Positions 54,545-64,000 of a stretch of DNA of 64,000 nt are shown here, piece after piece. The stretch spans positions 8,952,001-9,016,000 of the forward strand of contig JAFFSR010000249.1 of assembly GCA_017163975.1 (NCBI GenBank). The letters run 5' to 3'. This stretch comes from Anastatus disparis (Eukaryota > Arthropoda > Insecta > Hymenoptera > Eupelmidae). Position 1 is the stretch's first letter; each line of letters opens with the position of its first letter. The position numbers and the translations under genes were made by a program. The notes under the pieces were generated by a model. It was not told where the DNA came from. It ran no database searches and saw nothing but the letters and a program-made list of their open reading frames with translations.

Positions 54545-56735
54545 ATTGATCAATTGATTGATTCATTTATTTCAGGTCATGGGGTTCAACCTCGTGTGAC
54601 TCTTGAGAAGCTACATAAGTATATACAAAACAAAATACATACATAGCAAAGACATTGTACATCTAACGTTTAAAACAGTGGTATAATATTATTTATAATT
54701 TTCTCCGCGCGGACAAAAATCTATTATAGTAGCTAAGGTATGGATAACAGACATAAAGCATTTAAGAAAAACAATGTTGTAACAGAAATAATTGTCTTAT
54801 CATTCACACTAGTACAGAAAAAGCAACCTTCTGAGGTCTACATTATATATTTTATGGTAGAGTGACAATTTTAAGATATTAAGTAAACTCAACGAATGCT
54901 CAATGTATTTTGCCTTTCAGTGCGCTCATCAAGAAGGAATTTATTAATTAATCGTACCTTTAAAACCTGTGTCATTACCACTCCAAAACCAGTAAATACA
55001 TCAACATTATTTTTTATAAAAGAGAATGCTGTCGAAACAAAGGAATTGAGCATCGCCGCAATGCGGACAATAGGACAAATGAGCAGTCTCATAGGTAGTT
55101 TACTAGATGATCTTATCATTGTATCGATATTTGCACGACAAAATTTTATTGCTAAATAAAATGGATTTCGATAGGAAACAATAGTGTGAGCAAGTACCGT
55201 TTTAAAGTAAAGTCGCCTATTTTTGACTGATATCCACCCCAGATCAAGGTGAAAAGGAGTGACTCTGTCCTGCCACCCAATATTGCCAAACACGAATCTA
55301 ACACATGCATTAAGAGTACGATGGAATTTAACATTCAATGTTTAAGGCAGATCATAATAAAATACACAGTAATAATCAAGAATTGAAAAGATTAATGCCT
55401 CAACCAACTCCTTTCTAACTTTTCTGGACAACGCATGCCTACGAAACTTGAGCGACTGGAGAGTACCAAAAACTTGACCAAGAACTGAGTTAACCTGCTT
55501 ATTCCAATGTAATATGCTGTTAATCCAGACTCCCAAGTTCTTAACCACATCTGCATAAGAAACAGACACATTATTTACCAGAATAGGAGGACATGATAAA
55601 AAATCAATTCTCGATATGAATTACTCACTACCCAGAAAAATAGCCTGCATCTTATTAGGGTTTAGAGTAAGCTCATTTTCATCAGCCCACTTGACCACTG
55701 CAGCTACCTCATGATTCATGAGATTAATCCCTTCGTCTAATTTTGCAGGAAAAAAAGAATGATACAATTGGAGATCATCAGCAAAAAGAATATGTTGAGC
55801 TTTGACTAAAATTGAAGGAAGATCATTAATAAAAATTGAGAAGAGCAAGGGACTCAGGACACTACCCTGAGGTACATCCACCGTACATGAGATCCATTCG
55901 CTCACTCGATTGTCGAAATCAGGAACAGCATAAAATCTGTTTCTTAAATAGGACGCAAACCAGCGTATTACTGTGTCGGAACAGTTGAAAGATCGAAGCT
56001 TATGTAGTAGACGTGAATGAGGCACTGTATCAAAGGCTTTCGAAAAATGAAATAAAAACAACAGTGTTATCATGCGCTTGTCTATAGCAAGACGAGCATC
56101 CTTAAGAAGTTTAAAAAGAGCTGTCTGTGTACTATTGGCTCTTCGGAAACCTGTCTGTAGACAATCGAGCAGAGCATTTGCTTCAATATGAGCGCTTAAT
56201 TGTGTGTGCACAACCCTTTCTAGAACTTTTGAAACTTCACAGAGTTTAGCAATAGGTCAAGTTTGTGAAGCAGAATCCAATTTTTTTGATTTAGCCAACA
56301 GGAGAAGAAAAGCTCGTTTTCACGGCTCTAGAAATATTCTAGAAGACAACGATACGTTGACTATCGAAGTTAGGTATGAGGCTAAAAAATTCTGTGTGAC
56401 CTTCAACATGCCTGTTGAAAGATCATCAGGTCTTGCCTTGCTTTTGAGGAAACCAGTCGTAGAAATGTCTTAGTGACAGAACAGTCGTCCTGAGTGAATT
56501 CAAAAATAGGAAAATCACTGCGTAATGAAACAGCAAGCACCTTATCAATCTCACTATCAGATAAAACAGAAGATGTTGATAAGATGGAAGTATAGTGAGT
56601 AAATAGAGCTTTAGATGAAAAATATTGCCGTGGTGAGGGTAAAATCTTGTTCGAAAGCCCAATCTTATGTAAGGTTGTCCAACGAATTATTGAATTCAAC
56701 GACGCAGACAAACGATTTTAAATAAATTTGTTTTT
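54545..56735 (-). mobile_element. LINE on minus strand, 5'-truncated, in a GAGACA array
   Basis: The 3' end at 54,545-54,600 reads, on the minus strand, AAATAAATGAATCAATCAAT TG, a tail typical of CR1/Jockey-group elements. The 5' truncation point is near 56,735, where purine-rich repeat resumes. The flanks are the same kind of repeat on both sides, so the insertion is recognisable without a target duplication. Confidence 0.85.
54889..56711 (-). pseudogene. LINE ORF2: reverse transcriptase, broken
   Basis: The frame at 56,711-56,403 is the linker upstream of RT. A damaged part (56,400-56,215) holds fragments such as VSKVLERV. The main frame 56,211-55,621 contains ALLDCLQTGFRRANSTQTAL, motif A as FHFSKAFDTVPHSRLLHKLR, motif B as VPQGSVLSPLLFSIFINDLP and motif C as FADDLQLY at 55,774-55,785. 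In motif A the catalytic Asp that normally precedes FSKAFD reads His, so the enzyme would be dead even in frame. Thumb and C-terminal parts follow at 55,569-55,342 (KNLGVWINSILHWNKQVNSV) and 55,338-54,889 (RTLNACVRFVFGNI). Endonuclease and ORF1 are missing through 5' truncation. Confidence 0.85.
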
Positions 56736-56860
56736 AGCCGTGTCAAGAGCGAGAGATGGAAAGACGCAGAGACAGAGAGACAGAAAATGAAGACGGAGAG
56801 ATAAAAAGTTAGAGATGGAGAGCCGGAAACGGAGACGGAGGGACAAAGAAACTAAGTTCA
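56736..56860 (+). repeat. (GAGACA)n-like purine-rich repeat, right part
   Basis: AGACGCAGAGACAGAGAGAC and GGAAACGGAGACGGAGGGAC: the continuation of the array seen at 51,545 and 54,390. Confidence 0.8.
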
Positions 56861-57295
56861 TATTGCAAGTTTATTAACATCAATTTTAATTACGACTCAG
56901 CAGATATGACGTGATAAAATAAAGGATTCATTATTTGTTGGCCGTCTTACTTTTACACAAAAAAATTTCTTAAGGGAAAGTTATAAAAAACTGCTCTTGT
57001 AGAGTGAATATCAAACAACATTTTTTATTTTCTGATAGTCATCTTCCTAATATAATAAGTGATGGTTATAAATAATTTAATCTTTAAAACATGAAAATAA
57101 TTGAGGATACTGTGACTATATTCTAACATGTTTGAGTCCCGCGCGCCTAATGTTAAAATTAAATTCGCTCAGGCACTGATATATGACACGCACTTGATCC
57201 TGTAACTCGTCCAAGATGGTGAAAGAAGTAACTTGACGTGTGACTCATTTTTTTGTTGAGATCGATGATTATTTAATTCCTTTTCTTCAATTTCA
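56861..57295. other. Spacer, nothing recognised
   Basis: AT-rich with one GC-richer patch (57,130-57,240) of unknown nature. Confidence 0.55.
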
Positions 57296-57494
57296 ACCCA
57301 TTAACGACCAAGACCCCGAATTTTCGACATCTTTTTCAATACTTTTTTTTCAATTAAAAAAAAGGTTTGAAAAAATTTGAAAAAGATATTTAACATATTT
57401 TGAGCTGTTTTTTCGAATGATGATACCGATATTCTGCTAAAATGCTGCTGAAGGAGAATATGACGTGTTTTTCACGAAAAACACGTCATATTCT

Positions 57495-58155
57495 TGCGGG
57501 TCACAGATCTTAATGAAACTTCGGGATAAGTATTTAGGTACTAAAATATGAGTAAAGCCACAGCGGTACGGTCTAACGCTTCGAAAAACTGAAGTTATGG
57601 ACGATTATAGTCTCATTTTCAGAAAAATATGAAAAAAGAACTAATTAAAGTGTAAATAATTCTGTCTAGAAATGTCTTTAATAAACCCACAATAACTATA
57701 ATGAAAGCAGAGAAAGCAAGCTTTAATTTGCTAGTTTCCGAATTAAAAAATAATAATTAGAACTAAAGTTATGCTTGTTTAAAGTTAAGCATCAAAAGAG
57801 TACTAAAAATCACTATCCTTCAAAATTTAGACTATTTTTGGTACTCTCTTACTGCTCAACTTTAAACAAGCATAACTTTAGTTCTAATTATTATTTTTCA
57901 ATTTGGAAACCAGTAAATTAAAGCTTGCTTTCTCTGCTTTCATTTTAGTTATTGTGGGTTTATTAAAGACATTTCTAGACAGAATTATTTATACTTCAAT
58001 AACGAGTTTTTTTTCATATTTTTCCGAAAATAAGACTATAATCGTCCATAACTTCAGTTTTTCTAAGCATTAAACCGTACCGCTGTGGCTTTACTCATAT
58101 TTTGGTACCTAAATACTTATCCCAAAGTTTCTTCAAGATCTGGGACCCGCAACTC
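57495..58155. mobile_element. Nested palindromic element (~660 bp)
   Basis: GCGGGTCACAGATCTTAATG on the left is mirrored by ...AAGATCTGGGACCCGC on the right, with the turn near 57,825. Arms are about 320 bp and differ at few positions. Confidence 0.8.
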
Positions 58156-58254
58156 AGACACTCTCCTGGTAAGTAGAAATTTTTGTTTTATTTTCCTCTT
58201 AGCATGAGTTAGAGACAACGATGTGGACGTGGTAAAATTATGTCTCCTTTGGGG

Positions 58255-58375
58255 TGATTGAGTTTAGTGAGTCCCCTTGCCTCTCACTGTTCTGGGTGCT
58301 GGATTATAATGGGTCTCCTCGTCTCTCACTGTCTGAGTTGCTTGATTATAATGAGTCCCCTTGCCTCTCACTGAC
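58255..58375 (+). repeat. ~55-bp tandem repeat, about 2.5 copies
   Basis: AGTCCCCTTGCCTCTCACTG recurs at 58,272, 58,310 (variant GGGTCTCCTCGTCTCTCACTG) and 58,355, separated by TTGATTATAATG-type words. Confidence 0.7.
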
Positions 58376-59613
58376 ACTTTGTAATTCAGTGCTTATTTTT
58401 CATACACGATTGACAAAGAGATATGTTACAAGACTGTCAAAACAAAAACGTTCTCCGTCCATAACCAAAATATTTTTTTTGTTGATTTAGCTTTATTGTT
58501 TCATGTGTTGTTTTATTCATCTGACCCTTTTGTATGAAACTTTTAGCTAGTGACACTACAAATTCTTTGGTTCCAATTTTTTTTGTACCATCTCCACATG
58601 CTAAGTTAATAATTTTTTGAAGTTATGAAAATTTTGATACTCTTAAACAGCTAAATATATTAGTAATTGATGCTCGAAACTATTTCCAAAGTATGATTCA
58701 TGAGGATAACGTTTGTATTTCAATATATCCCTTCCATTTCATCAATATCCATTATATTGCTCTAAGTATTTTATTTGAACTTTGTATTAAAAATGCGAAA
58801 GAACAACTTAAAAAATATCGGGTAACACCCTTGTTAAATTAAAAGTTATCCGAAAAATAGCTTGTTTGAAAATTCCATTTTTTGAGATTTTACGAAATAT
58901 GGCCATTTTGGAAAGTTTAAAAATATTTCAGGGTCATGACAAAAATTTTTCCGTGATGTTCGCATATCAATTGCACTTTTTTAAAGTGATTTGAATTATT
59001 ACCATTGCCTTTTTTCATTATAAAAAAAATTCAAAAGTTGAAAATCTCTAGATTTTATCACTTTTTTTCGTGAAAAACACGCCATATTTTTTTCTGGAGC
59101 ATTTTGGAAAAGTTCGATATTACTATTCGAAAGAACAGCTCAAAATACGTTGGATATGATCTTTTTCAAATTTTTTACACCTTTTTTTAGCTGAAAAAAA
59201 AACCTCTAAGTCATCTCAAAAATTGCTTATTGAATTTTGAGTTTTTTGGGATTTTGCGAAATATGGCCATTTTGAAGAGGTTAAGAATATTTTAGAATCG
59301 TAAAAAAAAAAAATTTGTAACATTTGAACATTCTTTGCACTTTTTTGCAGTGTTTTAAATTATTGTCATTGTATTTTTCTTATAAACAAAATTCATGAAG
59401 TTGAAAATTTTTTAATTTTTAACTTTTTTTCGTGAAAAACACGTCATATTCTTCTCCATGAGTATTTTAGCAGAATATCGGTATCGTCATTCGAAAAAGC
59501 AGCTCAAAATATGTCAAATATCTTTTTCAAATTTTTTCAAACCTTTTTTTTAATTGAAAAAAAGCATTGAAAAAGATTTTTTAAATTGGGGGTCTTGGTC
59601 GTTAATTGGTTCA

Positions 59614-59870
59614 TTAGAAAAATACTTTTTTTCTTATTCAAGTAAATATATGGGGAGTAATCTGATGATGCCAAGAAAACATTTTAATGATTTCAATCAA
59701 TTTTAAGCACAATTGTTTCTTTTGCTTTCTTATAAAAAAAGCATTGTATCGATAAAAAAATTTTTTTTCTATTTTTTCATTAATTTGTACATATTTTTAC
59801 TCAAGGCGGAGGTTTCCGAAAAATGTCTGTATGTATGTGCGTGTGTGTGTGTACGTGTATGAATTCAGTA
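59614..59870. other. AT-rich stretch
   Basis: Nothing recognised apart from TGTATGTATGTGCGTGTGTG near 59,830. Confidence 0.5.
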
Positions 59871-59879
59871 CGTCAGTTA

Positions 59880-60665
59880 GATTTCGAAAACTACTGGATG
59901 GATCTGCTTCCAATTTTGCATACAATTTTTTTTTTTCTGACTAGGTGGGAAGCCATCGAAAATTTGTTTTCTTAGCATGTTTTCATTTTAGTCATTTTAA
60001 AAATTTTTAAAAAATTTCGATATTTGATTTTTTTTTTGTATTTTACGTAAAGTATTCAAAGAATTTGCTTAAAAATTTGTATAAAAATTATTTTTGACTG
60101 CCAAAAGAAGAAAAACTTTTCAAAACTGATTTTCTTAGCGCACTTTTAATTTTAGAGCATCTTGAAAATTTTTTTAAAAATTTTTATTTTTCATTTTTTT
60201 TTCTATTTTACGAAAATTATTCGATGGATTTGTTCCAAAATTTGTATGCAAGTTATTTGCTACTGTCTGAAGAAAACAAGCTTTGAAAAACTAATTTTTC
60301 AGTACAGTTGTAATTTTAGAGCATTTTAAAAATTTTCAAAAAAATTTTCATTTTTTATTTATTTTCTATTTTACGTGAACCATACGATAATTTTTTTTCC
60401 AAAACTTTTATACAATCAATTCGCTATTGTTAGAAAAAAACAAGCTTTAAAATCCTAATTCTCTTAGCAAGGTTACGATTTTAGAGAATTTTAAAGATCA
60501 AAAAAAAAAATTTCTATTCTTTTTTTTTTTTTTATTCTACGTAAAGTACTCGATAGATTTGTTTTAAAATTTGCAAGAAAATTATTTGCGACTGCCAAAA
60601 GAAAAAAAAAATTCAAAAATTGATTTTCCTAGAGTAGTTTTAATTTTAGAGCATTTTGAAAATTT
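59880..60665 (+). repeat. ~160-bp tandem repeat, about five diverged copies
   Basis: Each unit has ATTTTACGTAAAGTA(C/T)TCGATGGATTTG, then AAAATTTGTATACAAATTATT, TGACTGCCAAAAGAAAA, GATTTTCTTAG and TTTTAATTTTAGAGCATTTTGAAAATTTT. Units start near 59,885, 60,050, 60,213, 60,368 and 60,532. Non-coding. Confidence 0.7.
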
Positions 60666-60816
60666 TGAAATGAAAATTGTTCAAAGCTTTCATTAGCTCT
60701 TTTCTTACTTCTTCACTTCCTCTCTGTCTTTCTATCTTAGATCGATTCTCTTTTTCTCCGTATTTTGATTTATCCCTTACTCTTTCTTCCTATTTTCTAA
60801 TCACTCTCTCACACTC

Positions 60817-60907
60817 ACTAATTTTTCTTAAATAGAAATTATTTTTTTTACATTGTAATCACATTAAAAAAAATAAAATCAAATTACTCTAACTCAATGA
60901 GCTCTGC
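60817..60907 (+). repeat. ~87-bp repeat shared with 1,060-1,146
   Basis: AATTTTTCTTAAATAGAAAT to ACTCAATGAGCTCT, nearly identical to the copy at the start of the window. Confidence 0.75.
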
Positions 60908-63669
60908 TCCTCGTTATGTTCGGCCCCAAAAGTTCGCATTCGCCGAAAATGATCAATATGCATCTTTGGTCAATAATTTACTATTTTATAAATAGTTTTC
61001 TTAATATTTTTTAACGTTTCATTAGGTATCTATCGCTTTGTTTGTTGCACCAACTCCAAAAATCCTAATATTTTTATGTATATATTGTCTTACCTATTAG
61101 CTTATTTCTTTGTAAGCAGCCTAATAAAAAAATAATTCGTTTTTACTCTTGCAAATAATCAGATAGTCTATAATATGATTATCACACATGTGTTAGATGC
61201 GTAGTATGCGTATGATTTCTAAGGATAATATATTATTTGTTATTTTTTAATGCAATGTTTTTGAAGTCAGTTATTTTTTCTTAAAAATTTTTTTATTATT
61301 AACACTCAGCTTTTAGCCCCTCGCAACCCAAACGTGGGTCACAATTTTTTCGTGAATCCCCTCTAGAGATCTTAGTTGCTAAGCTCGATGGAATAATTTA
61401 TAAATAAATAAATTAAAACAATTTCTCTTTGGTGGAAATCAGATGTCTGTTTGTTTACAACGTCACAGACGATCAACACGTGTGAGAGAAGTAAGTTTGC
61501 CGCGACGCACTCCAGAGAGTTTGCAACTAACGTTATGTTAATACTAAATCTTATTCTTCTTCTTCTATTATTTTCTCTTGGCGCTTGGATTTTCTCTCAG
61601 CGCCATTACCTGGTAGTTGCCCCGAAAGGACTTATGTTTATCGAGTTTTGCCTAGTGGGACTTTTCAACAATTAATTTTTTTGCCCAATGGGACTTTTCA
61701 AAACAAGTTTTGTGGTCTTTGGGTTCTACTTCCCGCAGAAAAATTAGAAAAAATTCTTCTGAAATTTTTTCGGGGAATCTGCGGTCCACTAAGGCGCGAG
61801 CCAAGAGACATAGCCCCTGTGCTACCGCCGCTCCTAACACTAAATCTAAGTTGTACATTTTTTAATAAAAGATTTTACCATGTGGTCATTTTATAAAATA
61901 AAACGAAATTCGCAGTAGATAGTATAAAAAAGTTATCTAAAATAGTTGAAAGTGTTCACCGACTACTTCATATATTGCATTTGCGAAGTACAATATCCAG
62001 ATATGCTTTCTGTACATTTTTTAGCCGTTTTGCACCCATCCAAGTGGCCCGTCATTGTGTGTAATCAATACATCTACCAGTGTGCGACGTGCTCCACCGA
62101 TTTACACCAGAGTATCTATGTGATGTTTATTAATTATTCACATTTTCACCGAATCATTATATCATAGGCTTTATCTTTTCTTTCATTAATAAATTAACTA
62201 ACAGTCATTGATTTGGATTAACTTAATAGCATATATCCTCATATTTATCTTGCTTTTGTCACTTTCCCCGATGCCTCTACGGTCCTCGTTCCATATATAA
62301 TTTTATTATTAAAGAATGTCCGATTTAAGGAGGTTGTCAAGTTCTGGTTAAAAACGAAATTTTTATTACTCGAAGTATCGAAAAAGCGTCTGCGCGCATG
62401 CGTAATAGTTTTAACTTTTAATTTTGATTGTGCTCACGAAATAATTATACACATGGCCTGTTGTATATACACATGCACACACTAATCGTTGTTACCCCAC
62501 CACTACTCTCTATCTGTTTCACGTTCTAAGATTTATACATTTCCTATAGACATTTTCTATTTGTATACATGTTTGAGTTGTAATTTCTCGAAAACGGTAC
62601 TATTAATATTTTTCAATATGTGATCAATATATTCTTTGTGAAATTCTAAATTACATATTAGTTTTTGGTTTAAATCTGATGCAAAAATCCACAATCATTG
62701 AAAACATCTCTATTACAGCACGTCAGTATAGGAATTACGTCGTCGGGTGAGAAGAAAAAAGTCAACTCTTAAGAAAAAGGTAACAACATTTCGGCTTCGC
62801 CCATTTAAATTTAAAAAATTTGTGATTGAACGCTTATTGTGATCATTCAGAATTGTTTCCATGAGTCTAAGCAACAAGAAAAAATAGTAGTACATCCAAA
62901 AATTTGATAAATATTTTTTCAAACTACTTTAAAGGTCAAAATATTACGTTTCCGGACGAAACAGCTTTTTTCGTATGTTATAAAGTTTTTGGTTTCTTAA
63001 AAGCTCATGGAAATCCGGCTCCCTTTCTAAAGTTGACCTTTTATCACCTAAATTTCAAAGGAAAACCATCATCTATCAAATTTTTCTAAAATAATGCTAT
63101 TTTAAAATGCGAAAATTCATTTCTCTTACTGAAACAACCTTTTGATACATCAAACATTCATTACTTTGAAAAATCAACTCATGTTGTGTATCGTATCGTG
63201 CTATATTTATCTTCTATAAGCCTCTATATTCGTTTACAACGAATATAGACGTTTATAAAAGATAAATATTACTTTATTATTAGCTTACTTTAAATTGTGA
63301 TCATCAAGCCAGAATTGGCCAAGTTATTGTCCCTCAGCATATAAGTTATATTTATCCTTTGGCCGTATTCAAGTGGAATATAAACCGAGAACAATGTTTG
63401 TCGCTTGAGCTGAAATTTCCGAAGGCGCGCGAAGCGCGCCCGAGGTAGATTGACATATTGAACGAGACATAGTAGGATCGGTAATGCCATATTGATTTTC
63501 CTGAGACACATTGAGTCTCATTAAGTCTCATGAGGACATAAAAATCTTGTAAAAAGTAGAGGAGCGCGTCTGAGACATATGCAAAGGCAATACAAATTTA
63601 GCATGCTTTTTACATACTCACACGAATACGGCCTACGAGGACATAAATATATATACATATACATATATA
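60908..63669. other. No recognisable gene
   Basis: 61,440-61,900 is GC-richer with open frames at 61,451-61,675 and 61,585-61,896. The first would encode a hydrophobic helix (NLILLLLLFSLGAW), but no family or conservation signal is visible. A 34-bp near-duplication (GTGGGACTTTTCAACAA / ATGGGACTTTTCAAAAC) is at 61,660-61,705. A short hairpin lies at 63,208-63,272 and a GC palindrome GGCGCGCGAAGCGCGCC at 63,423-63,439. Confidence 0.5.
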
Positions 63670-64000
63670 CTAAGGGGTTACCCCCTGCTCGCACAGCTCG
63701 CCAACCCCCTGTCTTCATATTTCATATATATCTTACTAATCATAGGTCACATTATATTATTTTAAACAATATTTTTTTCTACATATAATAAAAAAAATAA
63801 TAATGCCTTTTTATAATTTTTTAAATTATTTTATTATAAATATTTTTTACATATATATGTCATTCATTACTTATATGTTATACATTAACTAAACATATTA
63901 TGTTATATATTTCTAACATCTTATACTTAATTTTATTTTTTTAAATGTAATTTTACATTTGATTGTTTATCCATACAAAAAAAAGACATATAGTCTTGAA
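63670..64000 (-). mobile_element. Helitron tail, minus strand, runs off the window
   Basis: On the minus strand the element ends GGGGGTTGGCGAGCTGTGCG, AGCAGGGGGTAACCCC, TTAG|T, the family terminus with one base changed (CTAG to TTAG). 63,720-64,000 is the reverse complement of about 47,995-48,340, with short indels, so this is the same Helitron family in opposite orientation. Confidence 0.85.

Larger units (their letters stand above)
57296..59613. mobile_element. TIR element (~190-bp TIRs) with a nested palindrome
   Basis: TTAACGACCAAGACCCC at 57,301 and its complement near 59,600 bracket TIRs of about 190 bp that contain GAATATGACGTGTTTTTCAC. A third, diverged copy of the subterminal part is at 59,060-59,180. 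57,495-58,155 is a separate near-perfect palindrome. 58,196-58,300 matches, in inverted orientation, the 3' UTR of the long-TIR transposon (35,700-35,825), e.g. CCCCTTGCCTCTCACTGTT. No transposase remains. Confidence 0.7.

Noticed and set aside
61451..61896. Possible membrane-protein gene at 61,451-61,675
   Set aside because: Only one hydrophobic stretch, no recognisable family, and an overlapping frame is equally open.

Overview
This window looks like transposon-rich, AT-rich nuclear DNA of an arthropod, most likely an insect. The evidence is spliced or decayed eukaryotic mobile-element genes, long CA/TA microsatellites, many fold-back elements, and Polinton genes of the type found in insect genomes. 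I see no intact host gene, rRNA or tRNA. Almost every recognisable coding stretch belongs to a mobile element or an endogenised DNA-virus-like element, and nearly all carry stops or frameshifts. The species cannot be named from this sequence.

Layout. 1-1,010: 3' end of a LINE. 3,671-4,332: a near-perfect fold-back element. 4,790-7,665: a relic with ~0.8 kb terminal inverted repeats (TIRs) and transposase remains. 8,470-18,382 (minus strand): Polinton A. It holds an edge ORF fused to the packaging-ATPase tail, a basic/PLA2-like gene, integrase, a minor-virion fragment, a core protein, the major capsid gene, an unknown gene, the protease and another unknown gene. At least three younger elements are inserted in it: a 2.46-kb Kolobok-like element in the capsid gene, a 429-bp TTAA element and a 194-bp MITE. 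18,549-19,072: a Helitron terminus plus repeat R. 19.7-24.9 kb: fold-back elements, a decayed METTL25-like fragment, and large microsatellites. 25.6-26.6 kb: an unrecognised broken gene. 27.86-28.74 kb: N-terminal part of a Helitron protein. 28.74-32.47 kb (minus): a LINE with ORF1 and endonuclease, cut off inside RT. 32.665-36.364 kb: the best-preserved element, with ~550-bp TIRs around a 535-codon transposase reading frame.

36.6-37.53 kb: a second Helitron tail and second copy of R. 37.53-44.73 kb (plus strand): Polinton B, which keeps the protein-primed DNA polymerase and ATPase that A has lost. 44.73-48.40 kb: a Helitron with HUH Rep, Pif1-type helicase and a CTAG end, joined directly to B. 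48.9-49.4 kb: a second Helitron helicase remnant. 49.8-51.5 kb: a TTTAGGG/TTTATGGG-like minisatellite. 51.5-56.9 kb: a purine-rich GAGACA array split by a fold-back element carrying a 69-bp satellite and then by a minus-strand LINE. 57.3-59.6 kb: nested palindromes. 59.9-60.7 kb: a 160-bp tandem repeat. 60.9-63.67 kb: nothing recognised. 63.67-64.0 kb: another Helitron tail running off the window.

How the parts relate. Polintons A and B are copies of one family in opposite orientation. Comparing them shows exactly what A lost (about 5 kb, through a 3-bp microhomology) and what it gained (an element with an empty site in B). Helitron ends, repeat R and Polinton edges recur together, so the locus probably grew by nested insertion and rearrangement rather than by independent events. 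No cellular pathway is encoded here; the biology is that of mobile elements and virus-like genes decaying in a host chromosome.
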